Source of the DNA: Basidiobolus meristosporus CBS 931.73
Taxonomy: Eukaryota; Basidiobolomycota; Basidiobolomycetes; Basidiobolales; Basidiobolaceae
Reading direction: 5' to 3'
Assembly: GCA_002104905.1 (NCBI GenBank)
Contig: MCFE01000216.1
Coordinates: 62,001-126,000 of the forward strand
Length of the DNA stretch: 64,000 nt
The notes under the pieces: generated by a model
Told to the model about the DNA's origin: nothing
The model's database searches: none
Seen by the model: the letters and a program-made list of their open reading frames with translations, nothing else
Position numbers and translations under genes: made by a program
Part shown: positions 22,580-33,823 of the stretch, piece by piece
Numbering within the stretch: position 1 is the stretch's first letter
How the letters are laid out: every line of letters starts with the position of its first letter

Positions 22580-22986
22580 AACACCACTACTATAAGGAGG
22601 GTGGCTTTAGGTGAGAAAATTTAGGATCCACTTGATTGCGGAATTTTGTTGGTTAAAATGTTATGGAATACAGCCCACGGCCTAACCGCCTGAATAAGGA
22701 TCCTATCACACTGGGGAAAATGCGGTTGATACGCCATACCATCATGCCACCACACAGCCCACCCCAACCCCACCCGACGCAAAAGATACAGGAGTGAATA
22801 CTGTTATAATGAATGGTTCATTTTAAGGTGCTCTTTCAATTGGTTGAAACCCGTACACATGAATAAACTCATCAATTTTTATAGGGGAAAAGTATGAGTG
22901 AAAGAAGTATTGCAATGTTTAACTTGTGGGGTGAAGGGTAATAAGAGGACATGCTGTTATGAGGGAAGGTACAAGCTTCGCTCGAT
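22580..22986. other. intergenic, no gene seen
   Basis: 5' flank of the DUF1640 gene and 3' flank of the OSCP gene. Nothing further is recognised. Confidence 0.5.
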
Positions 22987-23777
22987 TTAGATGGAATCGG
23001 TAAGCAACTTGTTTAACTTGGCAACCTTGGAGGAAACAGACATATCGATGGTCTTGTCACCGAATTCAATCACAAGTCCACCGAGAATGGTGGGGTTGAC
23101 CTTGTTTTGAACGGTGAGTTTCTTGCTGCCGGCAAGAGATCCCTTGGTGAGGGAGTCTTGGAGTTGCTTCAATTGAGCAGGCTTGAGGGACTTGGCAGAG
23201 GTGACAGTCACCAAAACCTCACCACGGTGGGCCATCATGAGAGAGTTGAAGGAGTTGATGATCTTGGAGGTCTCGTTGAGACGTCCGTTTTCAGCAAGAA
23301 CGGTGAAGAGGTTCTTGGTGATGTCGGAGACCTTTTGGTCGCCAAGAAGCATATCAATACCGGCTCTCTTTTGCTCGCGCTTGAGGGTAGGGTTCTCAAG
23401 GAAGAATTGAACCTTCTCGCTCTTGTCGATGACTTGCTTGAGCTTGGTCAATTCACTTTCGACGGCATCAAGTTGGTTCTTCTTGGCAGCGGCGGTGAAA
23501 AGAGCGGTGGCGTAACGACCGTCAAGACCGAAGAGGGTAAGAGGGACCTACAAGAAGGCGTGGTGTGAGCAGTCCGCTTCCAAGTTCAACCAACATCCGA
23601 GCACATGCTGAGGTTACCTTAATGTTTTGTGCGGTGGCAAAGGTGCGAACAGAGCGCTTTGGGTGGCAAGAACAATAGAGGAGGATTAGTCAATCTGCAG
23701 CTGACACAACCATGCAGTAGAACGCATAATAATAATAATAATACCATAGGGGTGACGGCAACTCTAGCGAAGTTCAT
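22987..23777 (-). CDS. ATP5: ATP synthase OSCP subunit (subunit 5)
   Basis: The oligomycin-sensitivity-conferring protein of mitochondrial F1Fo-ATP synthase, part of the peripheral stalk clamp on F1. Three exons give 210 residues: 23745-23777 (33 nt), 23618-23656 (39 nt) and 22987-23547. The two small exons encode the mitochondrial presequence (MNFARVAVTPM, RSVRTFATAQNIK). The mature protein begins VPLTLFGLDGRYATALF. GGLVIEFGDKTIDMSVSSKVAKL near the C-terminus is the family signature. Intron 1 contains a short (AAT)n tract. Length and layout match fungal OSCP. Confidence 0.93.
23727..23744. repeat. (AAT)n microsatellite in OSCP intron 1
   Basis: About six ATA/AAT units directly inside the donor side of the first intron of the minus-strand OSCP gene. 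Confidence 0.7.
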
Positions 23778-24319
23778 GTTTCTCGAGAAATAAGGAGGAG
23801 TGGAAAAGCGCAACAACAAGGCGGTATTCACAAGCAGAGTTAAAAGGCAGGGAAGTAAAGCTTTTGTGAATATACGCTATGCCCCCGTTCCTATATCCAA
23901 TCACCCCAAGAATCCGAGATTTCGCCCCACCTCGCATTCTTGAGGGATGGAATTTTTCACTAGTCCGAACATTACATGGATTCGGTGCGGTCGTAGGGCT
24001 TTCCCCAAGCTTTCGCTCACGAATGAGTTACACCTCCCCTTTTCATTGGCTGCAGGCCGGATATTGCGATGGAATTTTTTTACTCTTTTATTGACCAATT
24101 CTACAAAACCCCACCCACAATGGACGTTTAATTCAGTGGCTATTTAAGGATGTTTGATGATGATTTTGCTTAGTAAATCCGCTGGTATATTTTTTGCAAT
24201 AAACATGGAGTTACAGTAAGATTAAGGATTACTTCCGGCAGTTGAGAGTCAATCAACTCCACGGCAAAGGATGCAGAAGAGCAGGTGAAGTAAACTACGA
24301 ATCACGCGCGAGCGGCGCT
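23778..24319. other. intergenic, no gene seen
   Basis: 5' flank of OSCP and 3' flank of the sorting nexin gene. Open frames here are short and lack family features. Confidence 0.5.
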
Positions 24320-25003
24320 TCAGTAATCATAATTTTCTCTGTTGAAGTTTGGATCCTGGGTGAAGGGGGCCAGCACTTTGCTGCCAGTTTGTAGTAAAGG
24401 ATGTCCAGCCACACTAAACAATGGTCAATCGAGTCAATAAACATGCTCCACTGGGGGTTGGGCACAGGGTTGGTCAGGAACACACTCACATTTGTAAAAA
24501 TCTCTCCAGGCCCTCTCTACGCTGTTCGATGACTTCGTCGGAGAACCGATTGGTGAACACCTTGCCAGGAAGAGGTGGGATGTTGACTCTGGGACATTCT
24601 CTCTCGAGGACATCCCGGAACCATTCAAAATCTCGATAGCGTCTACGGACTGTAGAGGTCTCTAATTTAAAGGCCGGGAGGTTGGTCTACAGAAGGTGAT
24701 TCCAAGATGAGTTTCCTAACCCTTTGCATCGAGAAAATTGCCAGAGTGTGCTCACTTACACGACACTGAATCTCGTAATCGGTATACATCTTGCGGCCAT
24801 AGCCTTATTCGGGAAGCAAGTTTGAAAGTCTTGTTTTCAGCAACCAGGAAAGAACTGTGTTGAGTAAAAGGAGAGTTACCATGGGTTTGAGGATTACGGA
24901 CTTCGATCTCCAGAAAATTCTCAGGAACCCCGTAGACATCATCGAGTGATTGCTCTTTTATTTGTGGCCTTGTACTGTCACCGAAAGCGCGAAAAGCTGC
25001 CAT
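24320..25003 (-). CDS. SNX3: sorting nexin 3 (SNX3/Grd19) PX protein
   Basis: A PX-domain sorting nexin of the SNX3/Grd19 type, which binds PI3P on early endosomes and, with retromer, recycles cargo. Four exons give 152 residues: 24880-25003, 24760-24803, 24490-24686 and 24320-24413. Diagnostic stretches are [21 protein letters not shown], the MYTDYEI strand, [17 protein letters not shown] (PI3P-binding Arg-Arg-Tyr), [13 protein letters not shown] and [20 protein letters not shown]. The end [11 protein letters not shown] resembles other SNX3 proteins. An ATG 12 codons upstream in frame is less likely since the family starts close to the PX domain. Confidence 0.92.
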
Positions 25004-25283
25004 CTTTGGAAGAGAGTAAGTTGGAGTACGGAAAAACAACGGTGGGGGAGCGTTTTAGAAGTTTTCCTACAGAGCTAGAAATGTAGGGTACCAAGTATCG
25101 ATATCAATGGATATTCTCAATGGTTTAATGAATGAATGCTGATGTTATTCACAGTTACAAATCTAACTAGTTTCAAGATGAATCAGGTCTATGTTAACCA
25201 CGCCACCAATCAATTGTTAGGAACGTTTCTGGTTGAGAGTTTATACATGATCAATGGGAATTAGTGTAATATGCCTCGACGAG

Positions 25284-26306
25284 TTATATGTCTTTGACAA
25301 TTGAGTCGGGTGGTGCTGCCTTGTAGGTGATTTGGTACACTGTATTGATGAAAGGGAACAGCTGAATCTTCTCCTTCTGAACCAGGTGGTTGTAGACTCT
25401 CTGTATGGTGACTGGCCCTTGAAGCTTTTGCCCGTTCAGGAGTTCGTCTTCTAGAACGTTGAAGGGCTTTCCTGTCTTCACGAAAGCCTCGCCTAGCTTG
25501 CGGTTGCGACCAGCATAGTAGAGCGAAATCATTTCCGCTATCCCACAGCTCTCGTAGAACGTCTCTTTTTTCACTTCAGGGTAGAACGTTTTCGCGAACT
25601 TTATGATTTCCATCAGGCCGATTCGAACTATGGCTGCCTTGGTATTGCCCCCAAGATCGAGGCCGTCCACAATCCCCGCGGCGATACCCAAAATGTGCTT
25701 CAAGGCTCCACATAGCTCCACACCGATGATGTCGTTGACTACGTTGATACTAAGGTACGAGGTGCTGAAGAGCTTCTCGAAAAGCTTCCCGTGTTCGTAC
25801 ACCCGAGTGCCGATAGTGGTTTCGCAAAAGCTCTCGGCAGCCACCTCTGAGGCCACGTTGGCGCCGGACATAACGCTAACGTCGATGTCGAGAAGTTCCT
25901 CGATCACTTCGGAGAAGAAGCGAATACCACTGAAAGAAGAGTCAAGACCCTTGATTAGAGAAATAGCTATAGCATCTGGTCGGATATGGCCAACCATTCG
26001 GCGAAGGATCTCTTTCAGGAATTGCGGAGGGAGAACAAAGACAAGCACTGTAGCATCCTGGATACATTCGATGAGGTTTGAGTTGGCAACCACGTTCTTG
26101 GGCAGTGCCACGCCGGGCAAATATCTGACATTTTCATGTTTCGTATTGATGATATCAGCCAGGCTCTGGCCACCGACGAGCTCATCATGCACCCACATGT
26201 ACACCTCATCGCTCAACTCCTCGTGCTTTGTGACATTGATGCCAATAATCTTCGCAGCAACGGAGCCCCAGTTCCCCGACCCAACTATGCATACTCTTTC
26301 GGCCAT
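25284..26306 (-). CDS. GPD1: NAD-dependent glycerol-3-phosphate dehydrogenase
   Basis: Converts dihydroxyacetone phosphate and NADH to glycerol-3-phosphate for lipid and osmolyte (glycerol) synthesis. One exon, 340 residues. The Rossmann loop GSGNWGS is at 9-15, LIKG near Lys119, and the catalytic lysine is Lys203 in CGALKH; NTKAAIVRIG follows. It lacks the N-terminal extension of yeast Gpd1 and is close in length to the animal cytosolic enzyme. The usual PHQF motif reads PPQF at 93-96, an unusual His-to-Pro change. A minus-strand TATA box (ATATATAAAG) lies at 26365-26374, and an AGGGG stress-element-like site is on the plus strand at 26422-26426. Confidence 0.95.
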   Translation of the reverse strand: MAERVCIVGSGNWGSVAAKIIGINVTKHEELSDEVYMWVHDELVGGQSLADIINTKHENVRYLPGVALPKNVVANSNLIECIQDATVLVFVLPPQFLKEILRRMVGHIRPDAIAISLIKGLDSSFSGIRFFSEVIEELLDIDVSVMSGANVASEVAAESFCETTIGTRVYEHGKLFEKLFSTSYLSINVVNDIIGVELCGALKHILGIAAGIVDGLDLGGNTKAAIVRIGLMEIIKFAKTFYPEVKKETFYESCGIAEMISLYYAGRNRKLGEAFVKTGKPFNVLEDELLNGQKLQGPVTIQRVYNHLVQKEKIQLFPFINTVYQITYKAAPPDSIVKDI

Positions 26307-26364
26307 AAGTAACAGCTAAGATAGCAGGTGAAAGTACTAAGCGAATATTTTGGCATCCACCCGC

Positions 26365-26374
26365 CTTTATATAT
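26365..26374 (-). promoter_or_regulatory. TATA box of the GPD gene
   Basis: ATATATAAAG on the minus strand, about 60 bp before the ATG at 26306. Confidence 0.6.
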
Positions 26375-26750
26375 TCAAGGAAGGGCTCCGCGGTGCACAA
26401 CCGCCGCTGCCTCGAACTCCGAGGGGACAATGGGAAATTATATGCACAGAGTTAGAAAGGTATGCTATCATAAGAGAAACCCCGACTCCCAATTCAGGGC
26501 GAAAGGTTTAGGATTGTGTTGGTGAATGTGATGAAGAAATGACCCAATTTGTATGGGAGGTCAGCAATCCTAAGATTGAATTTGAACTATTGGTCGAGGG
26601 GTTGGCTGCCTAGGCACGGATGAATATGCGGTAGGGTCTCCACTACACGGATGCTCGAGTAAACCTTAATGGCTTCGAGGAAAATGTTTTTCCGTTTTAT
26701 TGAAGTGGGTCATTTGATCAGTGGAGTGAGATGGATTTTCGAGGAGATAT
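26375..26750. other. intergenic, no gene seen
   Basis: Upstream flank of the GPD gene and 3' flank of the CBM20 gene. Apart from the AGGGG at 26422, nothing is noted. Confidence 0.5.
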
Positions 26751-27539
26751 TCATTGGGTTGCTGATAAATAGGGATTGGCCTCCCAAGATTGAGGTTGCG
26801 TATCGACGATCGCCGAGGCGACGGGGTCCTCCCTACACCGATCTGAGCCACTTTCCCAGTACCAGCCATTCTTGCGCCAGAGTGCATATTTGTACCGGAT
26901 GTTTCGCATCTCACTGCGTGCCAGTTCATTCACGCCTATGGATACCTCGTGGTGTGTCCCGACTGCTATAAGTTCTAAACCGGAGCTGGGAACCCAGTTG
27001 CCAAGTAATTCGTGGCCTCCACAAACATAGATTTTATCCTCGGCTTGCAGGGTGACATCGAGCAGTTTGAAAGTAAGGACTCGCACGTCCCGTGTGGCAG
27101 ACTCTAGGATGTAATCCAAAGTTCTCGCGTAGTCTAGGTTGGGCCGGCTCTTCAGCCCACCCAGGCCATTTCCAATGAGGTCCAGAAATGGCTTGTGTTC
27201 TTCCAAGCAAAGTCGATACTTGTTCACCAATAGCTCGCTCTCCTCCTGGCGACGTTTATACTGGCCTACTAAAGACTCGTTCTCTTCTAGACGACGCTTG
27301 TAGGAGGCGATCAAGGTTTTGAGATCCCCTATTTCCTGCGTCTGATGGTGTCGGCTTTCACGGTGCTCACAGTCGGTGGTTTTGAGCTTCTTGTTCTCTG
27401 CTTCCAGCAGCAGCAGCTTCGCCTTCAACCGGTCTAATTCATTTTGGGCTTCGGCTAGGGGGGATGGGTTGGGTGGGAGATAAAGAGACTTGAGCCCTTT
27501 CCAAGTGTTGGCGAAGAGGAAGAAAAGTCCGTTAAGCAT
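26751..27539 (-). CDS. coiled-coil protein with C-terminal CBM20 starch/glycogen-binding domain
   Basis: A 262-residue, single-exon protein. The N-terminus (MLNGLFFLFANTWKGL) is hydrophobic and could anchor to a membrane or lipid droplet. Residues 28-115 form a heptad-rich coiled coil with two near-repeats (YKRRLEENESLVGQ and YKRRQEESELLVNK). Residues about 152-245 read as a CBM20 module: VLTFKLLDVTLQAEDKIYVCGGHELLGNW, then RYKYALWRKNGWYWESGSDR, with the aromatic residues expected for alpha-glucan binding. No catalytic domain is present. The arrangement resembles animal STBD1, which tethers glycogen to membranes, but the domain order similarity is the only basis and the function is inferred. 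Confidence 0.75.
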   Translation of the reverse strand: MLNGLFFLFANTWKGLKSLYLPPNPSPLAEAQNELDRLKAKLLLLEAENKKLKTTDCEHRESRHHQTQEIGDLKTLIASYKRRLEENESLVGQYKRRQEESELLVNKYRLCLEEHKPFLDLIGNGLGGLKSRPNLDYARTLDYILESATRDVRVLTFKLLDVTLQAEDKIYVCGGHELLGNWVPSSGLELIAVGTHHEVSIGVNELARSEMRNIRYKYALWRKNGWYWESGSDRCREDPVASAIVDTQPQSWEANPYLSATQ

Positions 27540-28143
27540 CGATGGTCAGCAACGAGAAAAAATCTATATCATCGTCACCGCGAAGGCGTCTGAAATATGT
27601 TCCTTCTGCTGTGGCGAACATTGTTGATCAATCATATATTTATAGTGAATTCCTGAGATGAATCTGGATCGATCCTGTTGGAAGGCAGTGGGTGAACGAA
27701 CATACACGACATAAATGGGAAGTCATCAAAAAATGGTGAAATCAGTGTATCAATGAACAGTGGAATCTGGTTATCTACGCAGATCTATCGAAGCCTAAAT
27801 TCATCGGGGTCGCCACGAAATCCGATCAATTCTCAGGTAACATTAGGATCATTTTGACAAGATAGTGGTAGTGGTACATCACTCATCACCCATCGCCCAT
27901 CACCTATCACCTATCATCCATCAACCCAGAAAGCCCAGCCTAAGATATATTCACTTGACATTGCCCCTCTTTTTGGCAAGAATGATGACTTTGATTCCGT
28001 ATACACTGATTGTGCTCGGTGGACGGGCTTATCAATGTACTCCAAACACTTTTCTAGATTCTACGATAAGTGAAAACTCGGCTTGGGTGATTCGCCTTTA
28101 TTGGGGATAGATTCAATGGGCGGCCTTCATAATTAATCATGGA
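27540..28143. other. intergenic with short repeat, no gene supported
   Basis: Holds a degenerate heptamer repeat at 27877-27927. An 81-codon plus-strand ORF overlapping that repeat is probably chance. Confidence 0.5.
27877..27927. repeat. degenerate 7-bp tandem repeat (CATCACC-like)
   Basis: Seven or so units of CATCACY/CATCGCC/TATCACC in a row. A local minisatellite of no evident function. Confidence 0.7.
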
Positions 28144-31100
28144 TTACGGTTGATGCGAAGCAGTCCCAGATCTGCTCAATTTCTCCTGTCGTTTTTGTTG
28201 TCTGAACGCCAGGATCTTCTCCTTCAATTCGGTGTCTGTCGACAGAGAGGTTAGATTGTTTGGCGACAATGGATCAAATCAACGGCACTTACTTGGTATC
28301 ACCATGTCGATGGTCAAAGGCTTGCGGTTAAATGGATCAATGGAATCACTTAGGAGATGTGATTTGATGGTAGATCTGTCAACAGTAATGTTGGATGTGG
28401 GCAGGATGACTGGGTCTTCCATGACCGAGTACATCAATGGATCCAGGAACTCATCAGGCACTTCGCCCAGCTCTTCCTCTTCATCCATTTCCGACATTCT
28501 CTTTGTCTCCACCTCGTTGACCAAGTTTCTCAACGACATGATTTCGTCTGGTAGCTTCAGTCCAAATCTGGACATGATTCCGGCGGCCTTGATAAACAGC
28601 TCTTTCTGGTAACTGCGTGTATCTCTGGCAATGGCTTGCACAAACTCAGGGCAATTAAGGTGCAAATACACCGACACGATGTCGGACAGCAATTGGCGTG
28701 GGTTGAATTGGTACTTCTCTGGATCGCGCACCTTCAGTTCTGTGCACTTCGGCCCGACCATGCTGTTCAGGTTGTAGTTCAGCATAGCAGCCAATCTATC
28801 TACGATTTCGGGGGTCATGAATGGTTCGACAATGGATTCGGTCAAATAGCACAACATGTTGACCGTCTCGTTTCCAAGTGCGATGCAAGATTGGGCTTGG
28901 CGTTCATCCTGCTGCAACAACGCCTCCCTTTCTGAGCGCTCTTGGTTCGGCCTCTGGTTCCACGCCTCCGTGTTGGCCATCTCCTTCTGGATAGTGTGTA
29001 TCTCAGCGAGCTTGCTCAATCCTTCGTCCAACAGGTAGGTGGTATCGTTGATCAATAGATTCACGAATCTGACAAATGTTTCGCTTCTACTTTCCTTCAC
29101 CAATTTCTCTCGGTGGAATTGATTTTTCCATGCTGCCTTCAGAACCTGCGATATGTTGTAGCGTATGTTGAACTTGTCGTAGAATTGTGAATGCAGCCCG
29201 GTTTGCTCGACCTCCACATAGAACTTCATCAAAGAGGGCATCAAGTGCTGCAGGGCCAGTGCGTTCGTATCGAAGTAGGCGGCCAGTCCGCCAAGAGGCT
29301 CGCCAGGGAATGGCAGGTGAAGAAGAAGAGAATCTCCACCAGCTTAGCCTTGAGGTAGGGGTTTTTGATGTACTTGGTATTTCCAATAAAGGTGACGATG
29401 AAGTTGATCAAATCATCGCATGAGGAGGACTGGGTGAAAAGACTTGGGTTGTATCTGGCAACAAATAGGAAGAATTCGGCGATGTCTTCAATGATGTACT
29501 CGGGAAGCATGGCAAATCTTGGTGGGATCTCAGCGGGCAAGGGCAGATTGATACGGGTCCATGGGTGTTGTTGCTTGGGGTCCACGAGACGGATCAACCA
29601 ATTCATCACAAAACTATAGAACCTCATTGAATCCAAGAGTAGTTGTGACTCCAACAGTTGGGTATCTAAGCAGAGTTTGTGAGTCATTTGCTTCTCCAAC
29701 TGGGCCTTACACCTTTTGAGGATCTCTTCATTCAAGGCCGCGGTGGGGGTGTTTGCCCAGCGTGGGGCGTCCTCCTTCATGCGTTCGTACTGTTTACGCA
29801 TCTCAGAGAAGTCGCGAATGAAGTTGTTGTAATAAGCAAAGCTACGAAGCAAGCCGTAATGATGAAACTCGATCGTAAGGAAGAACACATCAGAAATGAA
29901 GTTCGGTGCTATGGAATAAGGTGTATGAGCAACCGCCATTTTTGCCGCACCATAATGGCACCTACCTTTACTATCTTCAGCGGACTGCTTATAGTAGCTG
30001 TCGGATTCATCTTGGGTGGCATTGATTTTGGTGGTTTCGGCAATATCGATCAGATCCGACTTTCGGAAGTAGTCCGGATCAACTCGATCTATCTGTTGAT
30101 GTATTAAGGTTAGGGGGCTTCCACAAACAAACGCCATGCATGGTTATTTACCTTGGAGGATTTTGCATCCAAAAACGGATCACAAAACTTGAGCAAGGTA
30201 GTGGTTAAGTTGGTCATATATCCATCTGAGGAGACGGTCTTTCTGTCGACCTAGTGTTTCGTTTGAAGCCTTAGTACCCGTCACCCTGGTAACGTAATCA
30301 AAGGGTAGCAGACCTGCATCTGTGCTCTCTTCTCGTTCTTCTTGATCACCTCTGCATAATACTTCAACAGGCTCTGTCTAGACTCTGGGGATGCTCTCAC
30401 AATGGAGTTCATGATGTTGAAAAGAGTGCTCTTTTCGAGAGAAATCAGCCAAGGTGATGGTCTAGACACCGCAATTTTGATGAACTCGTACCTGCAAGTT
30501 CTGAAGTGTCCCCCGAAGAGACATCATGGACGACTGAACATCCGCGTGAGTTTTTGTGCTTGGGTTGGAAAAATACAGATCGGCGATAGATGGCTTGATA
30601 GGAGGTCGGTGAGTATGTGGCTGCTTTCAGTTCAGCTACAAGTTATATTTACATCATCCTCCGGGAACACAGATAGCTTGAAAAAGGGCCCAAGCAGCGT
30701 TGCCAGCTCTAATGTTCTGGGCGGCAAGTTTTCTGGATTCCAATTTGGCATTTTTGGAAGCTACGCCAGGTTAATACTGGGACTCACTCGTGTTTATGGT
30801 GCCAGTATACTACTTACTGCTACCGCCAAGGGCTTGATGCTAGTCAGTATAGAGAGCGTCTAGAAGGTACAAATTAGCGACCCCTCAACAAAGCGATCCA
30901 CATCCAAGAAAGTAGTTACCCGCAGTGGGGTTCTGAATTCTGTCAACAGCGTTTGTGAGCGCATCACTGCCGAAATTCCGGTGAACGCTGGCCCTAATAC
31001 CTAAAGCTTAAGTATTAGTACAGGCCTAGTGACTGCAGGTAGACATGGTTTGCGAATACCTCTTCTATTCCATCTTCTTGAAATCTAACACACAATTCCT

Positions 31101-31909
31101 CCAAAAATTCCAATGGCACCCCTTCTGGACTATCCGGATCTTTCAGTAACTTGGGCACGATGATGGCCCCGCCAAGTTCAATAACGCTGAAGAGCATTTA
31201 GCGCAAAGCATTTCATAGCATCGAGTGACTCTCCATACCTATCTTGCTGTGGGAACATTTCAGGCATTTGCAACACGATTCCGGCATACGACACGCTCAA
31301 TCTCTTAATAGCCTCGAGGACTTGTACTCTCTCTTGAGCCACTTGTTCGCCCAGGCTCTAGAACCAGACGTGAGTAACTAACCCTCGGGCGGTTGTTGAG
31401 CGAGGGAGGGAAATACCTTTTGTCGACTCAGTGTACCACGCTTTATTTCGCTGGCGCGCTTCCAACAACCCAACAGATAATCGAAAAGAGGGATGCCAAG
31501 TTGTTGTGGGGTGGGGGATTTTGGAGCATCCTCCTCCATCAAAGAACTACCATTAGGATCATACGATAACCGTGCGATCATTGTTCTATCTAACAGATCT
31601 TGAGTAATCCTCAAGTTGGAAGTGCCTATACACTGGTGAGCAAATCGAGGTATTTCGGTGCATAGCAAGGGACCAACATACCCAACTCTTCTTGCAACTC
31701 CACCGATAGATCGTTTAAATAAAGTTTACTTTGGTCAGCTTCAGAATGCTTACGCAAGATGTAAAAGGTTGGTAAGTTTCTCAAGTCGCCAGTAAGATAT
31801 CCCATATAGAACAACCCCAAGAGATACTCACATTCAAAGTGACTTGAAGCACCCGTGAGATGGCGCTGTTTTGCCAATCCAAGAAATCTTTCACAGGTTT
31901 CTGCTCCAT
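28144..31909 (-). CDS. UFD2: ubiquitin chain elongation factor E4 (Ufd2), apparent frameshift
   Basis: U-box E4 enzyme that extends ubiquitin chains in ER-associated and UFD degradation with Cdc48. Fourteen exons: 31832-31909, 31682-31748, 31417-31625, 31239-31357, 31060-31186, 30920-31000, 30818-30859, 30653-30760, 30492-30593, 30314-30430, 30152-30250, 29966-30092, 28293-29908 and 28144-28235. They assemble to about 994 residues. Signatures include DWQNSAISRVLQ, LLGPFFKLSVFP, FYDKFNIRYNI and the U-box (DPVILPTSNITVDRSTI...DPFNRKPL). All joins keep frame except inside the 1.6-kb exon near 29319-29333, where homology moves from one frame (NPYLKAKLVEILF) to another (GGLAAYFDTNALALQHLMPSLMKFY) at a GAA-repeat. 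That is either a sequence error or a disabling indel. Confidence 0.88.
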
Positions 31910-32473
31910 ACGAAAGTGGTTGAGCGAACAGGCTTTTAAAAGTGGTGGTTGTGTTTGTGTTTGTGGTGGTTGTGTGGTAACAGGAAAGTGGAGCCGCTTC
32001 TAGACGTCAAGACTAGATTGACTAATAAATAGGAAATGAAATATGCTGTACCGCAACTTGATATTTCCTATTATTGATGACGACTCTCGAATATTAATGA
32101 GATATCATGGTTCTTGTTGCTCGGATGGATTAGGATGAAATATCTCCGTTTAAATATGGTTTAAATCGATTCAGAGCGACGCAACTTATTGACGTTCTGG
32201 CTATCCTGAGTCACCTAGCCAAAGCCAAGCCATGCTATCACCAATTCCCTCCACGAACACGATCATATCTGAGAAGGCCATAATTTATTTTCTGCCACAG
32301 AACAGTATCGAAGTGGATGAACAAGCCCGTATGAATTCAAACGAATTACCGAAATGTTCGACACGCGAGGGGATATACTCCTCCCGACGCTCCCCTACTC
32401 TGTCCAAGGAAGAGAAAACGTAAAATGGAAACATGTGGATGGTCAGCATTAAGCAAGATGCCGTTGTGCTGTT
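31910..32473. other. intergenic, GT-rich leader
   Basis: GT-rich (plus strand) tract at 31937-31977 lies directly before the Ufd2 ATG, giving a CA-rich leader on its sense strand. The remainder shows no gene. Confidence 0.5.
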
Positions 32474-33823
32474 TTAAAAGAAGACGGCGCCCAACAAGAA
32501 CGAGGCAACCGAGATCACTAGGACCAACTGCAGTGGGAAGGTTTGATCGCTGTAGGGCTGAAGTAACAAAGAGTGCGTCTGGGCATGAGTCTTTTGTGCC
32601 GATACTTCCTTGCTTGCCTTTTCGGAGGTGGCTGGTTGGCGCTAGAAATTCGAATGTATTTAATATACTGGTACAGATCCAGGAACAATAAATGATTTAC
32701 ATACGTTGCGAATGGATTGTTGGTTCAACTGGCTCTCTAATCTCTGGATTTTGGCTTCGGCCTAGGAGGCAAGCGTCAATATCATTGACATACTGAGAAT
32801 GCGGAATATCAAGTAGGATAGTTACTTCGATTAATTGTCTTTTTAGGTCCTGGTCCTCTTGCTTGGGGGAAACGTGTGCGCTCTAACAACCCAATATGTA
32901 AGTGAAACGGAGCACATTACCGAAAACATTGCCATAGTCACCTCCTCCCTGGTGGTCTCAGGTTTGCTGAGAGGGGCTTGGCTGAGTGTGCTCTCTGGGA
33001 TATCAGACAGAGTTGAGGGAATAGCCGTTAGCGACTCAACTGGTGAACCAATTATAGGGCTGGCGTTTGAGGATTGAGTTAGAGAGGCAGTGGCGGGCGT
33101 GATTTCCTGGTAGGACGGGGGAAGTTGAGAATCGTTCAAAGGATTAATATCTCTCTCCTCCTAGCCAGACATAATATTTCAGAAATTTAAACGAAGACTA
33201 AGGAAATCGAGCTTTTTACCTCTTCGTGACCGGCAGGGGGAAGATAGGAGCATCGAAGTTTACGCTCATTAATACTACTCTTATCCGCTGTTTCAATAGA
33301 GCTCCACTAAGAAGCAAAAGTAAGAGACCAGGGGCTTTTAAAAAGATATGCTGAGCATTTCAGTACCAGCTCTTGAAGATTTTGTGTCTCCTTGTCAGGA
33401 GTGATGGCAATGCTTTGAACAAGGAATTTATCCTTGCATTTGAAGTCAAGTGGTGGATCCTCTTTCAGGGGCTGCAAGATGACTACGATGAGTAATGAGA
33501 CAAGGTTTGTATGACTTCAATATGGATTCTGATGGGATGTTGAGCTTGGAGAATACCTTGCACTTGAACCTCTTGTCCACTTTCGATGCGTCCGGCATTG
33601 GGGCGTACACAATACTGCTTGGGTGCGGTGGTTTTTACCTTGAAGGCCACTGGCTCTTGTGAGGTGTTACGAAGAACTAGCACATCTTGGGTCAAGGTAG
33701 TCAGAGGTCCTAACGATCAAAGCACAACCAAAAGTTAACGCGAACGCATCTAGATGGGAAGATGAAGGCGAACCACTTACTTCTAAAAGAAAGTTGAGTA
33801 GCTGGTTCAATTTGAAGTGACAT
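32474..33823 (-). CDS. VAP/Scs2-type ER membrane contact protein
   Basis: A VAMP-associated protein with an N-terminal MSP domain that binds FFAT-motif partners and builds ER contact sites. Eight exons, all in frame, give 299 residues: 33781-33823, 33557-33709, 33367-33482, 33220-33306, 32942-33160, 32826-32882, 32705-32761 and 32474-32641. MSP-domain marks are LTQDVLVLRNTSQEPVAFKVKTTAPKQYCVRPN and the FFAT-pocket region KCKDKFLVQS. A Ser/Pro/Thr-rich linker and a short coiled coil (AEAKIQRLESQL) follow. The protein ends in a tail-anchor TM (LVLVISVASFLLGAVFF), as expected of VAPs. Confidence 0.92.

Noticed and set aside
27865-28110. 81-codon plus-strand ORF
   Set aside because: Its 5' part is translated heptamer repeat; no signal or homology.
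29241-29340. 92-bp intron as explanation of the Ufd2 frame change
   Set aside because: It restores frame but removes the segment GGLAAYFDTNALALQ, which fits the conserved protein; kept only as an alternative.
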